The translations under genes were made by a program, and so were the position numbers. 64,000 nucleotides of DNA, taken from positions 186,001 through 250,000 of the forward strand of contig CP025323.1 of NCBI GenBank assembly GCA_004014935.1, written 5' to 3'. Each line of letters begins with the position of its first letter. The first letter of the stretch is position 1. This DNA comes from Saccharomycopsis malanga. Lineage: Eukaryota > Ascomycota > Saccharomycetes > Ascoideales > Saccharomycopsidaceae. Below, piece after piece: positions 11,101 through 17,947 of this stretch. The notes beneath the pieces were generated by a model. That model was given only the letters and a program-made list of their open reading frames with translations. It was not told the DNA's origin and did no database searches.

Positions 11101-13413
11101 AATTTGGTTTCCCCAGAACGGCCTGATTTCATGCCTTGTGACGAGGCATTGTACGACAAGCTAAGAATCATCTTGTGCAAATGTTTCTTGAAACAAGGAC
11201 AGTGGCAGATGCAACTAAATCCTGATTGGACTGCTGACAGAAACGCTGAAGGTGGTGTTCTAGGCTCGTTTCTTATTCCTACTATTCTCTATACTAGTTG
11301 GTATAAAGGATGGCATTACTGGGCTTTAGCTAATTTCGAAGTAATTTCGTCTAAATCTACTAGACTTCGTAATCGTGAAGACAGAGTCACTCCTAAGACT
11401 GGTGATAGCAATAATGAGACAGAGTTGGTGAAATTGCATGCTATACCTGCTATCAAAGGGTTTTTCCAGTCGATCCAGTTATCTAATGCTGTTGCTTTAC
11501 AAGACTTGCTAAGATTGCTTGATCTATGGTTTGCTTATGGTGGCTACACGGACGCGGCCAGCCAGATTGAAAAAGGAAGCAACGATCTTCCTATTGAAAC
11601 ATGGTTGCAAGTTTTGCCTCAGTTGTTTTCTCGTTTACATCATCCAGATGAAACTATTAACAACTCGTTGCAAAAGCTCATTGTGCGGTTGGCAGAAGTA
11701 CATCCCCAGGCTTTATTGTTTCCATTGAACGTTTCTGTCAGATCAACTAAAAAAACAGGTCAAACCACAGCACAGCATATCTTGGATAACATTAGATTGT
11801 TGCATCCTAGATTGGTTGCAGAAGCAGAATTGGTTGTTACTCAATTGATCAAAACAGCAATGTTGTTGAATGAACTTTGGTTCCATAAAATTGAAGATGC
11901 TGTGGAGCTTTTTCAAGGTGGTCATCATTACCAGAAGATGATAGATATGCTTGATGAGTTATATAAAACCCCGAAAATCACTTTCCACGAGAAAACATTC
12001 TGGGCTGTTTGGGGCAACGAGATCACGCGTGGTTATGAATGGCTCGTTAAGTATAAAAAGAAATTTGAAGAGACCGGGAGAAGCGACATTTCCTTGCTAC
12101 AACTGGCTTTTGATTGTTTGGCACCTGTCCACAATAAATTGGCAGTGGAGATTACCAGTGTGAAAAACCATTATTTGGAATATTGTGCTCCGGAACTCTT
12201 GAAATGCCATGATATGGCTCTTGCAGTTCCTGGTACATATGAGCCAGGTAAAACTATTATCAAGATTGCAGGATTTGACAACCGGATTCCACTTCTTGTC
12301 TCCAAACAGCGTCCTAGACGGTTATTTATCTACGGTCAGGACGGAAGATTGTACGATTATGTTTTAAAGGGGCAGGAGGACATCCGTCAGGATAACATGG
12401 TGATGCAATTATTTGGTTTAGTCAACAGATTGTTGGATAATGACCCAGAATGTTTCAGCAGACATTTGAGTCTTGAAAGATATCCAACAGTGCCGTTATC
12501 CCCAGGCTCTGGTTTATTGGGCTGGGTGCCAAACAGTGATACTTTCCATATGTTGATCAGTCAGAATCGTCTTTTCAAAAACATTCCTAAAGACATTGAA
12601 CGTAAAGCACATAGTATGTATGCTGGGAAATACTTTGACAACGCCACAATGCTTAGAAGATTAGAGGTCTTCTTGGTCAGTCTTACGGCGTCCAGAGGAA
12701 TGGATATCTATGATGTTTTGTGGTTGAAAAGTAGATCGTCTGAAATGTGGCTCGAAAGAAGAACTACTTATGTCCGTTCTTTGGCTCTTACTTCTATGGT
12801 TGGCTACATTTTGGGACTTGGTGACAGACATCCTTCAAACATTATGATTCACCGTGTTACTGGAAAAGTTGTTCACATTGATTTTGGTGATTGTTTTGAG
12901 GCTGCCGCATTGAGAGAAAAATGGCCTGAAAAGGTTCCATTTAGACTCACAAGGATGTTGGTCAACGGTTTGGAAGCGTCTGGTATCGAAGGTTCTTTCC
13001 GTATCACTCTTGATCATGTTGTTCGAGTCATACGTTCTAATAAAGAGTCCTTAATAGCCTTGTTCCAATCGTTTGCACATGATCCTCTAATTCATTGGGG
13101 TTTCGACATTCCTACAAAAGCAGTCGTTAGAGCTGTTGGTTACAATCCGCCGGAAGTCGCCCCAGCTGATTTGTTAGCTAGAGGACAGATTACGGAAGAC
13201 CAGTATGACGTGATGGAAGAGAAAACCAAATCTGATCTCATGACTGCCAGAGCAGAGTATGTGTTGCGCAGAATTACAGACAAATTGAATGGTAACGATT
13301 TCCCAAGATGCTCTGATTTGCCAATCGATAAACAAGTTGACAAACTTATTGCCCAAGCTACAGATAATGAAGGGCTTTCTCAGCATTTTATTGGATGGTG
13401 TGCTTTCTGGTAG
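5128..13413 (+). CDS. TOR1: TOR kinase (phosphatidylinositol-kinase-related Ser/Thr kinase) with divergent FRB domain
   Basis: This is a single 2761-residue frame; yeast Tor1/Tor2 have about 2470. The order is N-terminal HEAT repeats to about 1500, FAT domain about 1540-2130, FRB about 2240-2340, PI3K-like kinase about 2360-2700, and FATC ending GWCAFW. Kinase residues are intact: Lys2414 in YVLKG, DRHPSN at 2566-2571 and DFG at 2585-2587. It should therefore be an active TORC1 and/or TORC2 kinase controlling growth in response to nutrients. Extra length comes from low-complexity insertions at about 385-440, 570-770 and 1090-1170. The FRB is aberrant: the serine that contacts rapamycin is Val2259, the key tryptophan is Phe2328 and the Phe of the YYNVF segment is His2335. 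The gene could be the only TOR or a specialised paralogue, so the symbol is family-level. Confidence 0.96.
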   Translation: MDLQQTREADKEFEIIFNGLRSKNEEERLRYALTLKNLVFDGGAQDQFNLHLSESFIYNKLHEITLSKDVQLKIDTFYSIKAFIELVGSPELEIFRIAKVLESMMNVALISKQVADTSGSLYRPGWSLVATYFSWACKNAIESLEDSNNNKLDSKKLNSIFILQAFTHHNSGALYPYIEKIFNGLSKTLKDSNITIRRESAILLEKCLAILYTRDMYIDASRFTNLYDQALDNLKSSATESIHSSFLIFKTLLNITILSNANRNLAPAAAAASSKGINFTTLTDKVDDIYNRCWFFKDYKSSTIRIEIIEILPLIAKFNARIFTHKYLQSITEFYMLRLKKDKDRIAALYLFGSISPEIGHVNCLLYAKNLITIIENLLYSIGNNDGTSNNSLSQATELFSNLGLNSFSSFNPSSHIFASSPSSATLTSTANAVKTAMPKKREPDFFSYSKPDSATNSDPATAISFQSISEYKGLKRYELEKAIFYVLIKLCETLGSKITQVLTLNMVDLIVYNCGLTNHLEVLISRLIEFYPNLESFILRKLLNKTTLVLAGCEFVEPGVSITSLNLSNKDKKRLLQKSVIGVHFDSENGRIFLNGGSSGNKSSNGFMNLGKGTNGTSLAGPNGVFNTEITGSDSRAADLRRKIALYKQPYNIASAPLLNYNFKDLSSSFNNFTLLHEAHTAPNHTGITSGLARADKTSTHFITIKDLMDLNKARNYRAAILKDYGFSPGGTAAGSLSGNTVFQALTKLTGLSDDYFQTGLQTNSSTTSAGEPVDSYEYQEISLLIECFEILRRFNFSKYVSLFEYSRYVTLTYIDHQDPQVRKLAALVTTKLFSDDEIMSSVQIGSITAVSDVLSKLLVLGVTDPTPEIRLSILQSLNSKYDPQLAQSDNVRLLLISLNDEDFDVRKMAIKILGRTSSKNPAYVIPALRKVLIQYLNDLKYGTTNSLRENTCSLLTCLVSCAKMLTKPHIIAIMEVLIPLVSTNQNSVICSIAIRCIGELARVSGESSNSFLEDVIPLILQILKDNSLLVSKREKIIAIRTLSQLIRSSGRVIDPYFHYPDLLAEIIKIVSNNNVDPDLKKETIKLQGILGALDPYKARELESNYKSVRQAQSRLLAIQKNKSSGSKIVNTADEDFESDVDFTKANDIVKNWGHEQLGKDFEHGVDLNEMLNITDASVRIPKLIQLETPIDTLLLMQLNTELRPLNGQEDYYLIVVLTILVKLLKDQSASSHHETVMSIIVNIFSRIRDKCLNFSKLILIGMLRAMRNYTASKMKLCFQQIINIIKCVGKYIRPAIPELLQTVVDVFEMTDKLVLIDMVVTVAKNMDAEFKLYIPSILSLFLEGMNNDTLRERPIAKTIIKAFISFGTSIEEYSDLIISNILGFVEHGPLELRKVAIESIGKFTASVNLTDLSSRIIHPFLRLLKSKSTDNIQLRDSIMNSLCALIVQLKGDYFIFLPLVDSVLSENKISNPAYTKLVHQLIKNESVSFTLVAEYQPEPTHKEDELMKPVDGADIQPYWQPYHCKTKGDWIEWLKTFNMKLLELSPSVSLNSCLVLAYVYVPIARELFNAAFAAVWVALTEDYRSDLSKALYYALQNGASSPDVLQTVLNLAEFMEHNYTPLPINISILSKYSFRHHAFAKALHYKEVEFKDSAYNNNPSVSTIDSLININNLLQQSDSGIGMLKIATDFYHFEPKESWFQKLQRWNDALNIYQKRENSLSVDVINGKMSCMHALGQWELLESFAEKNWSLISNTGKEKVAPLAAAAAWATAKWSKMDDYISVMKQDSANKYFFDAILNVHRCNYGVAQENIRNARELLSGEITALINESYSRAYDVVVRIQMLSDLEEIIEYKELDDGSPKKQLLRAAWDKRLFHCQGNVDIWQRLLNIRSLVIEPEADLEARIKFANLCRKSGRIVLAEKTLSSLKRNVIQLQPVPGNNNEGGSFTNPALVYAQLKLLWEIDQKEKAFATLCTFTYDLSAALCLKADNLVSPERPDFMPCDEALYDKLRIILCKCFLKQGQWQMQLNPDWTADRNAEGGVLGSFLIPTILYTSWYKGWHYWALANFEVISSKSTRLRNREDRVTPKTGDSNNETELVKLHAIPAIKGFFQSIQLSNAVALQDLLRLLDLWFAYGGYTDAASQIEKGSNDLPIETWLQVLPQLFSRLHHPDETINNSLQKLIVRLAEVHPQALLFPLNVSVRSTKKTGQTTAQHILDNIRLLHPRLVAEAELVVTQLIKTAMLLNELWFHKIEDAVELFQGGHHYQKMIDMLDELYKTPKITFHEKTFWAVWGNEITRGYEWLVKYKKKFEETGRSDISLLQLAFDCLAPVHNKLAVEITSVKNHYLEYCAPELLKCHDMALAVPGTYEPGKTIIKIAGFDNRIPLLVSKQRPRRLFIYGQDGRLYDYVLKGQEDIRQDNMVMQLFGLVNRLLDNDPECFSRHLSLERYPTVPLSPGSGLLGWVPNSDTFHMLISQNRLFKNIPKDIERKAHSMYAGKYFDNATMLRRLEVFLVSLTASRGMDIYDVLWLKSRSSEMWLERRTTYVRSLALTSMVGYILGLGDRHPSNIMIHRVTGKVVHIDFGDCFEAAALREKWPEKVPFRLTRMLVNGLEASGIEGSFRITLDHVVRVIRSNKESLIALFQSFAHDPLIHWGFDIPTKAVVRAVGYNPPEVAPADLLARGQITEDQYDVMEEKTKSDLMTARAEYVLRRITDKLNGNDFPRCSDLPIDKQVDKLIAQATDNEGLSQHFIGWCAFW

Positions 13414-13796
13414 ACTTTTATTTTACTCTTTGTTTCCCTACACTTTTAGATAGTAAAAAAATTGTTAATATAACATGTAAATTCATGATAATTTTGCCTG
13501 TATCACTGTAGATGAGCAGATCTATTGTTTGTATTGGAAATTTATGATCAAGGATTTACTAAGCCCAGTGATATGCAATCATTAAATTATCACTAAGTGC
13601 CAGGAAACGACACACTACAATCTGCAATAAAGTTGGTGTTATAAAACACATTTATCATGAAAATATATATGTGGTTTACAGACGTTCCTCAAATTGTTTA
13701 CCTCGTATTCATTTACATTATTACTAAGTGCTTATTGAAAGCTGCTTAATAGTGTATTAATGATAACAAGATGGAATGTTTAAGTAAAAAAAAAAC
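13414..13796. other. Intergenic region between convergent TOR and PHO91
   Basis: This 383-bp AT-rich spacer lies between two 3' ends. It contains T- and A-rich tracts suitable for polyadenylation on both strands, including an A-run just before the PHO91 stop. Nothing else was seen. Confidence 0.6.
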
Positions 13797-16526
13797 TCAA
13801 AAGTGTATGAATTGCATGATTATGTATCCCACGGTTACAATGACAACATAGGACACAAGAGAACTTGGGACACCCCTGGTAATGAATGTTTTGACATTCA
13901 CATAACTATGGCCAACTTCATCAGTCATACAAATAGCAGTGACGTTAGGGAATCCAGATGTTGGGAGACCCATAGCAATCGAACAAAGCAAAACGTTGAT
14001 CATCACTAAAAGTCTAGAATAATCTCCGGTCTGACCGTCGCTTGTAGGATGAGTTATGGTTTGACCAATTTCCTTGATTAAAGGCAAAAGGATCAAGGCA
14101 CTGACTGTATGAGAAATGAAAGTTGAGATCACAAGGCATAAAAGACCAAATATAAGACAGACTTGATAGATACCAAGGCCAACAATAAGTTTGTCTTGAA
14201 TGACAATAGCAATGGTTTTAAGTAAACCAGACAGTGAGACAGCTTTACCAAGGGCAATACCACCCATGGCAAGGGCAACAATCGTCCACAAAAAGTTATT
14301 CCAGTCTTCAGAGGTTAAAATACCAGAGCCAAAAAAGAGAACAATTGGAATAAAGGAAATTACACCAATTTCTCCAAACAAGAAAGACAAGTTGTTAGCA
14401 AAACACCATAAACCAATGGTGACAACAGAAACAGAGATAATGAACCATTGGATAGAAGTGAATTTCTCGTTTGATGCTTGAATAGGAGCTATTTTAATAT
14501 GATGGCCATCAGTATCAGTATCGCCTTCAGAGGTGATACTGGAGGATCCGGTGATTTTGAAGGTGATAAGCAAGAAAATCCAAATCAAAACCAAAGCAAT
14601 CAAACATACAGGAATAGATACAATAAACCATTGAATCCATGAAGGCTGGGGATCCATGAGTTCGATGGCTATAATGTTTTGAGGAGACGAGATAGGAGAT
14701 GACATACCTCCAAGGTTTGAAGCAAAGGCAACACCTAAAATCAAAGCTTTACTGAAGTTCGAATTAGTAGGCAATGTGCGTAGAAGAGGCTGGATGATAG
14801 AATAACATAAAACAGGGGCAGCAACATTACTGACAACAGCAGAGACAAATAACGAGATCAACATGATAGTGAGCAAAATAGCATTAGGATTGGTACCGGA
14901 TTTAGCTAGAATCATGGTGGATAAGATTCTTGTGACAGAGTATTTGGAAAGAGCAGCAGCGATAGTGAAACCACCCAATAAAAGCATGATAACCGAAGAC
15001 CACATTGATCCCAAAACGTACTTGGAAGCGTCTGTGGCTATCATACGTTCACCGAAATTCTCATGTTTAGGATCGTCATACTTTAAGACACCCAACATAA
15101 TGACAAAAAGAGGAATTGCCAAAGAAGTGACAAACAAAGGAATTGCTTCAGTTGCCCAGAATAAAGAGGCACATATAAGAAGAGCAAAACAATGTTTCTG
15201 TTCAATTTCAGTAAATGGAGATAAGAATAATAGAATGCTCAGTAAAAAGATAATGATGACAATCTTCAATGATTGACCATTGAATAAAGAACTAAATTGC
15301 AAGTTTTTCAAATTGTTAGATAGTTCCTTTTTATCAGTCAAAGAGCCTGAACTGTCATTCGTAATGCGTTTGGAGGCAAAGATATTAGCAGCTTGGGATT
15401 TACGTTCGATATTGATCATATCTCTCCAGACAGTGTTTCTTTCCCATACAACATGTTCTCTCAAGCGTACCTTTAACTCGCTCTCTGCAAGAGCTCTAGA
15501 TCCATTAGTAGCCACGTCAGCATATAGTTGAATAACATGGTCAATCTTGTTTGACAACTTTTCAATAGTGGTACTTTTAAAGATGTACGAGTTATTTATA
15601 AGATTGTCAGACATGTAACGGTCTTTCAAAGAAACCTGGAGAGTTTTGTCAAACTTCTTCAAAATTTTTTTGAATCCTGTTCTGTTCAATTCAATATAGG
15701 ACTTCAAGTCCGAAACACTGGTGAACAACAAAATTAGACGTTTCTTGAGCGTGAGTTTAATATCAGACAAAATCAAGAATGAATCTTGCAAATTTACACT
15801 GTTGATAAGAGATTGTTTGATTGCAGATACCGATTGTTGTTGACTTGCCATCTTTTGCAAGATTTTATGAGGCCGGTAATCAGGAGTAGATTTCACAGAC
15901 TGTTTAGACTTTTTACGTTTTAGTAATGTGGAATTTTCCTGATCTTCCTCGTCGTCACTGTCTTCATTGACATCACCATAAATTTCAGGTGACTTATGAG
16001 ATAACAAGTCATTTCTAGCATGAAGCTCCGATGACAAACGCGAAAAAGAACGACGTTGACTGAAGCTTCCTTCACCATCCTCCAAAGCATCCAGAAGTAA
16101 ATTTGCCTCGTCCTGAGTACTGACAGCAGGGGTAGAATTCTTCTGTCTTTCTACAGTATTATCATCACGATGCTCGGAATCATCTTTAAAACTGTCATCA
16201 TCCTCTATGATTATACCTGTTTTGGATTGTAATTCCTGCTGATAATCCTCAATATCCTGTAACAAAAGTTCAAGTTCATTGTATGTCTCATTCTCTTTTT
16301 CTTTGTAGAAATCATCAATCTTGAGCAAGTCCTTGTTAAGAGCCTTGGTAAATACAGCAACAGGATCTGTCCGGTCTAATAGAGCAGACTGTTCATCATC
16401 ATACGACTTTTCAATCAATGATTGTTTTTGGAGAGTATAAATAAGCTTCTTGAGCGACGAGTACGCGAGGTACTTCGATGACCATTCAGGAACCGCATTG
16501 AACTGCAAAGAGTGCGAGAACTTCAT
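13797..16526 (-). CDS. PHO91: Low-affinity phosphate transporter with SPX domain, vacuolar Pho91 type
   Basis: The 909-residue protein starts MKFSHSLQFNAVPEWSSKYL, the diagnostic SPX beginning, closer to Pho91 than to Pho87/Pho90 (which start MRFSHFLKYNAVPEW). The SPX region runs to about 330 with a long acidic, serine-rich insertion at about 115-205, a likely phosphorylation zone. From about 418 onward there are around 12 hydrophobic segments of the divalent-anion/sodium symporter (SLC13-like) fold. Pho91 sits in the vacuolar membrane and exports phosphate to the cytosol; SPX binds inositol pyrophosphates and gates transport. The assignment to Pho91 rather than a plasma-membrane paralogue rests on the N-terminus. 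It is convergent with TOR. Confidence 0.9.
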   Translation of the reverse strand: MKFSHSLQFNAVPEWSSKYLAYSSLKKLIYTLQKQSLIEKSYDDEQSALLDRTDPVAVFTKALNKDLLKIDDFYKEKENETYNELELLLQDIEDYQQELQSKTGIIIEDDDSFKDDSEHRDDNTVERQKNSTPAVSTQDEANLLLDALEDGEGSFSQRRSFSRLSSELHARNDLLSHKSPEIYGDVNEDSDDEEDQENSTLLKRKKSKQSVKSTPDYRPHKILQKMASQQQSVSAIKQSLINSVNLQDSFLILSDIKLTLKKRLILLFTSVSDLKSYIELNRTGFKKILKKFDKTLQVSLKDRYMSDNLINNSYIFKSTTIEKLSNKIDHVIQLYADVATNGSRALAESELKVRLREHVVWERNTVWRDMINIERKSQAANIFASKRITNDSSGSLTDKKELSNNLKNLQFSSLFNGQSLKIVIIIFLLSILLFLSPFTEIEQKHCFALLICASLFWATEAIPLFVTSLAIPLFVIMLGVLKYDDPKHENFGERMIATDASKYVLGSMWSSVIMLLLGGFTIAAALSKYSVTRILSTMILAKSGTNPNAILLTIMLISLFVSAVVSNVAAPVLCYSIIQPLLRTLPTNSNFSKALILGVAFASNLGGMSSPISSPQNIIAIELMDPQPSWIQWFIVSIPVCLIALVLIWIFLLITFKITGSSSITSEGDTDTDGHHIKIAPIQASNEKFTSIQWFIISVSVVTIGLWCFANNLSFLFGEIGVISFIPIVLFFGSGILTSEDWNNFLWTIVALAMGGIALGKAVSLSGLLKTIAIVIQDKLIVGLGIYQVCLIFGLLCLVISTFISHTVSALILLPLIKEIGQTITHPTSDGQTGDYSRLLVMINVLLCSIAMGLPTSGFPNVTAICMTDEVGHSYVNVKTFITRGVPSSLVSYVVIVTVGYIIMQFIHF

Positions 16527-16868
16527 TTTCTGGAGCTCTATAGCGTCTTCTTCTGGTCCACTAATCTTGACGGATTTGATGTACGTTTTGGAGAAATATT
16601 ATCACGTAGCCTGGAATTATACATCCAAATACCCACGTCAAAGAATTTTTTTTGTTACAGCAAGAGGTCTCGAAAAACTGAAAAACCTCAACTAAATAGA
16701 AAAAAATAAACCTAAAAGCAAGTAACACTATAATTAGCGCTTATCAGATAATACTGGTAGACATTTACGGCTGCTGTTTTGTCTAAAACGGGTTGTTCAA
16801 TATGTTCGTTACCCGGACTAAGACTCCTTTTTACTCGTAGGGTAGGAATATAAGAATTTCAAGAAAAT
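16527..16868. promoter_or_regulatory. PHO91 promoter region, upstream of tRNA-Phe
   Basis: This 342-bp stretch must contain the PHO91 promoter on the minus strand and the 5' flank of tRNA-Phe on the plus strand. Two E-box-like cores (CACGTA near 16605, CACGTC near 16635) could attract Pho4/Cbf1-type factors, but neither is a full CACGTG. The evidence is weak. Confidence 0.4.
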
Positions 16869-16953
16869 GCGGACTTAGCTCAGTTGGGAGAGCGTCAGAC
16901 TGAAGTTTAATATTGATATCTGAAGGTCCTGTGTTCGATCCACAGAGTTCGCA
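16869..16953 (+). tRNA. tRNA-Phe (anticodon GAA) with 12-nt intron
   Basis: This 85-nt gene is closed by the acceptor pairing GCGGACT with AGTTCGC, with discriminator A16953. The anticodon GAA lies at 16902-16904 as TGAAG. The intron is TTTAATATTGAT at 16906-16917, one base 3' of the anticodon at the canonical 37/38 position. Removing it gives a 73-nt tRNA with anticodon stem TCAGA/TCTGA. The body is almost identical to yeast tRNA-Phe, including GGTCCTGTGTTCGATCC. A 7-T run at 16957-16963 is the Pol III terminator. Confidence 0.97.
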
Positions 16954-17711
16954 TTATTTTTTTCAATTGATCCAACATGTATTAGTTGGAACCTTTTTTC
17001 TTCTCAATGGTTATTGATATTGTATTTCTAGCTTTGTTTCCATAAGCTTGCCGCATTGTTTTGAAAAATATTTTTCAGTTGATTGTTGTATCAACATCTA
17101 TATGCTTCTAGCCTTATGATTTGATAGACTAGATCCCTTCAACGTCCTTAGTTTATTTTTACTTATTTCATCTTACTAATCCTTACTTCATATTACTTCA
17201 TATTACTGACTTACCTAACGGCACTTAGCCAACGCCGTGTTGCTATTATTTAGTTAGTCTTCTGAGTCTACGTAGTTCCAACCACTATTTAAAATTTTGT
17301 TTTATCCTCTATTTCCTCCTTTATTTTAGTCTTCTTGTATCTTTTTACATAGTCAGTTTACGTTACCCATTCCTACGGACTTCCTACATTATATATAAAC
17401 CTAATATAACCGGCATAAACTTTAGTCTTCAGACTTTCTACTTTGAAAAGGACAAAAATAATTCACGCTGTGTAGGCTAGATATATAGTTACTGATCCTC
17501 ATGATTTTGTTTCAACCACCTTCCTTTCTCAAGTACAGTATGTAAAATTGTGTACCACATTTTTATTTAAAGTCCATCAAAAAGCTTCTGTCTTCCAGAC
17601 ATTAGGCTCTTAATTTTATACTGCTTCTCAGATGTCCTTTTACAAAACTTGAATGAGCAAAACAAAGCAAACTTTTACATGTATTGAGATATACAGTTCA
17701 AAAACTAGATC

Positions 17712-17738
17712 ATTATTACCATTATTACCATTATTATT
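17712..17738. repeat. Short ATTACC/ATT microsatellite
   Basis: ATTATTACC is repeated about three times in tandem, the last copy imperfect, upstream of DBP9. It is a simple-sequence tract with no evident function. Confidence 0.75.
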
Positions 17739-17827
17739 CACTATATTTTACTGACTTTACCTTTGTAGTGTAGGCGACTGCGAAGCCGATGCCCCTCTGC
17801 AGCACCTTGCATAACAATGGCGGGTAA

Positions 17828-17853
17828 ACGATGATGTCTAAAAATTTTTTTAG
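17828..17853 (+). promoter_or_regulatory. PAC-like and RRPE-like motifs in the DBP9 promoter
   Basis: ACGATGATG (a near match to the PAC core CGATGAG) is followed by an A/T palindrome of the RRPE type (TAAAAATTTTTTTA), about 95-120 bp before the DBP9 ATG. In yeasts this pair marks ribosome-biogenesis genes (Dot6/Tod6 and Stb3). It fits the job of DBP9 but the PAC match is imperfect. Confidence 0.45.
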
Positions 17854-17947
17854 AGAAATATTCACTATCATTAACATGATAAAATTATTGTTACTTAATA
17901 AAAAGCATAATAAATAATAATAGATAATTTTTCAAAGACCGTTTAAT

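Larger units (their letters stand above)
16954..17947. other. Long intergenic region between tRNA-Phe and DBP9, pyrimidine-rich
   Basis: About 1 kb with no convincing gene. From about 17120 to 17420 the plus strand is strongly pyrimidine-biased. It contains near-duplicates of TTACTTCATA around 17181-17205 and a 5-bp-stem hairpin (ACGGC at 17218 with GCCGT at 17234). An A/T/C microsatellite lies at 17712-17738, and ribosome-biogenesis-type promoter motifs precede DBP9. I see no LTR ends or target-site duplications although a tRNA gene is adjacent. An untranslated RNA cannot be excluded. Confidence 0.45.

Noticed and set aside
16954-17947. LTR or transposon remnant beside tRNA-Phe
   Set aside because: No TG...CA ends, target-site duplication, primer-binding site or coding relic was seen.
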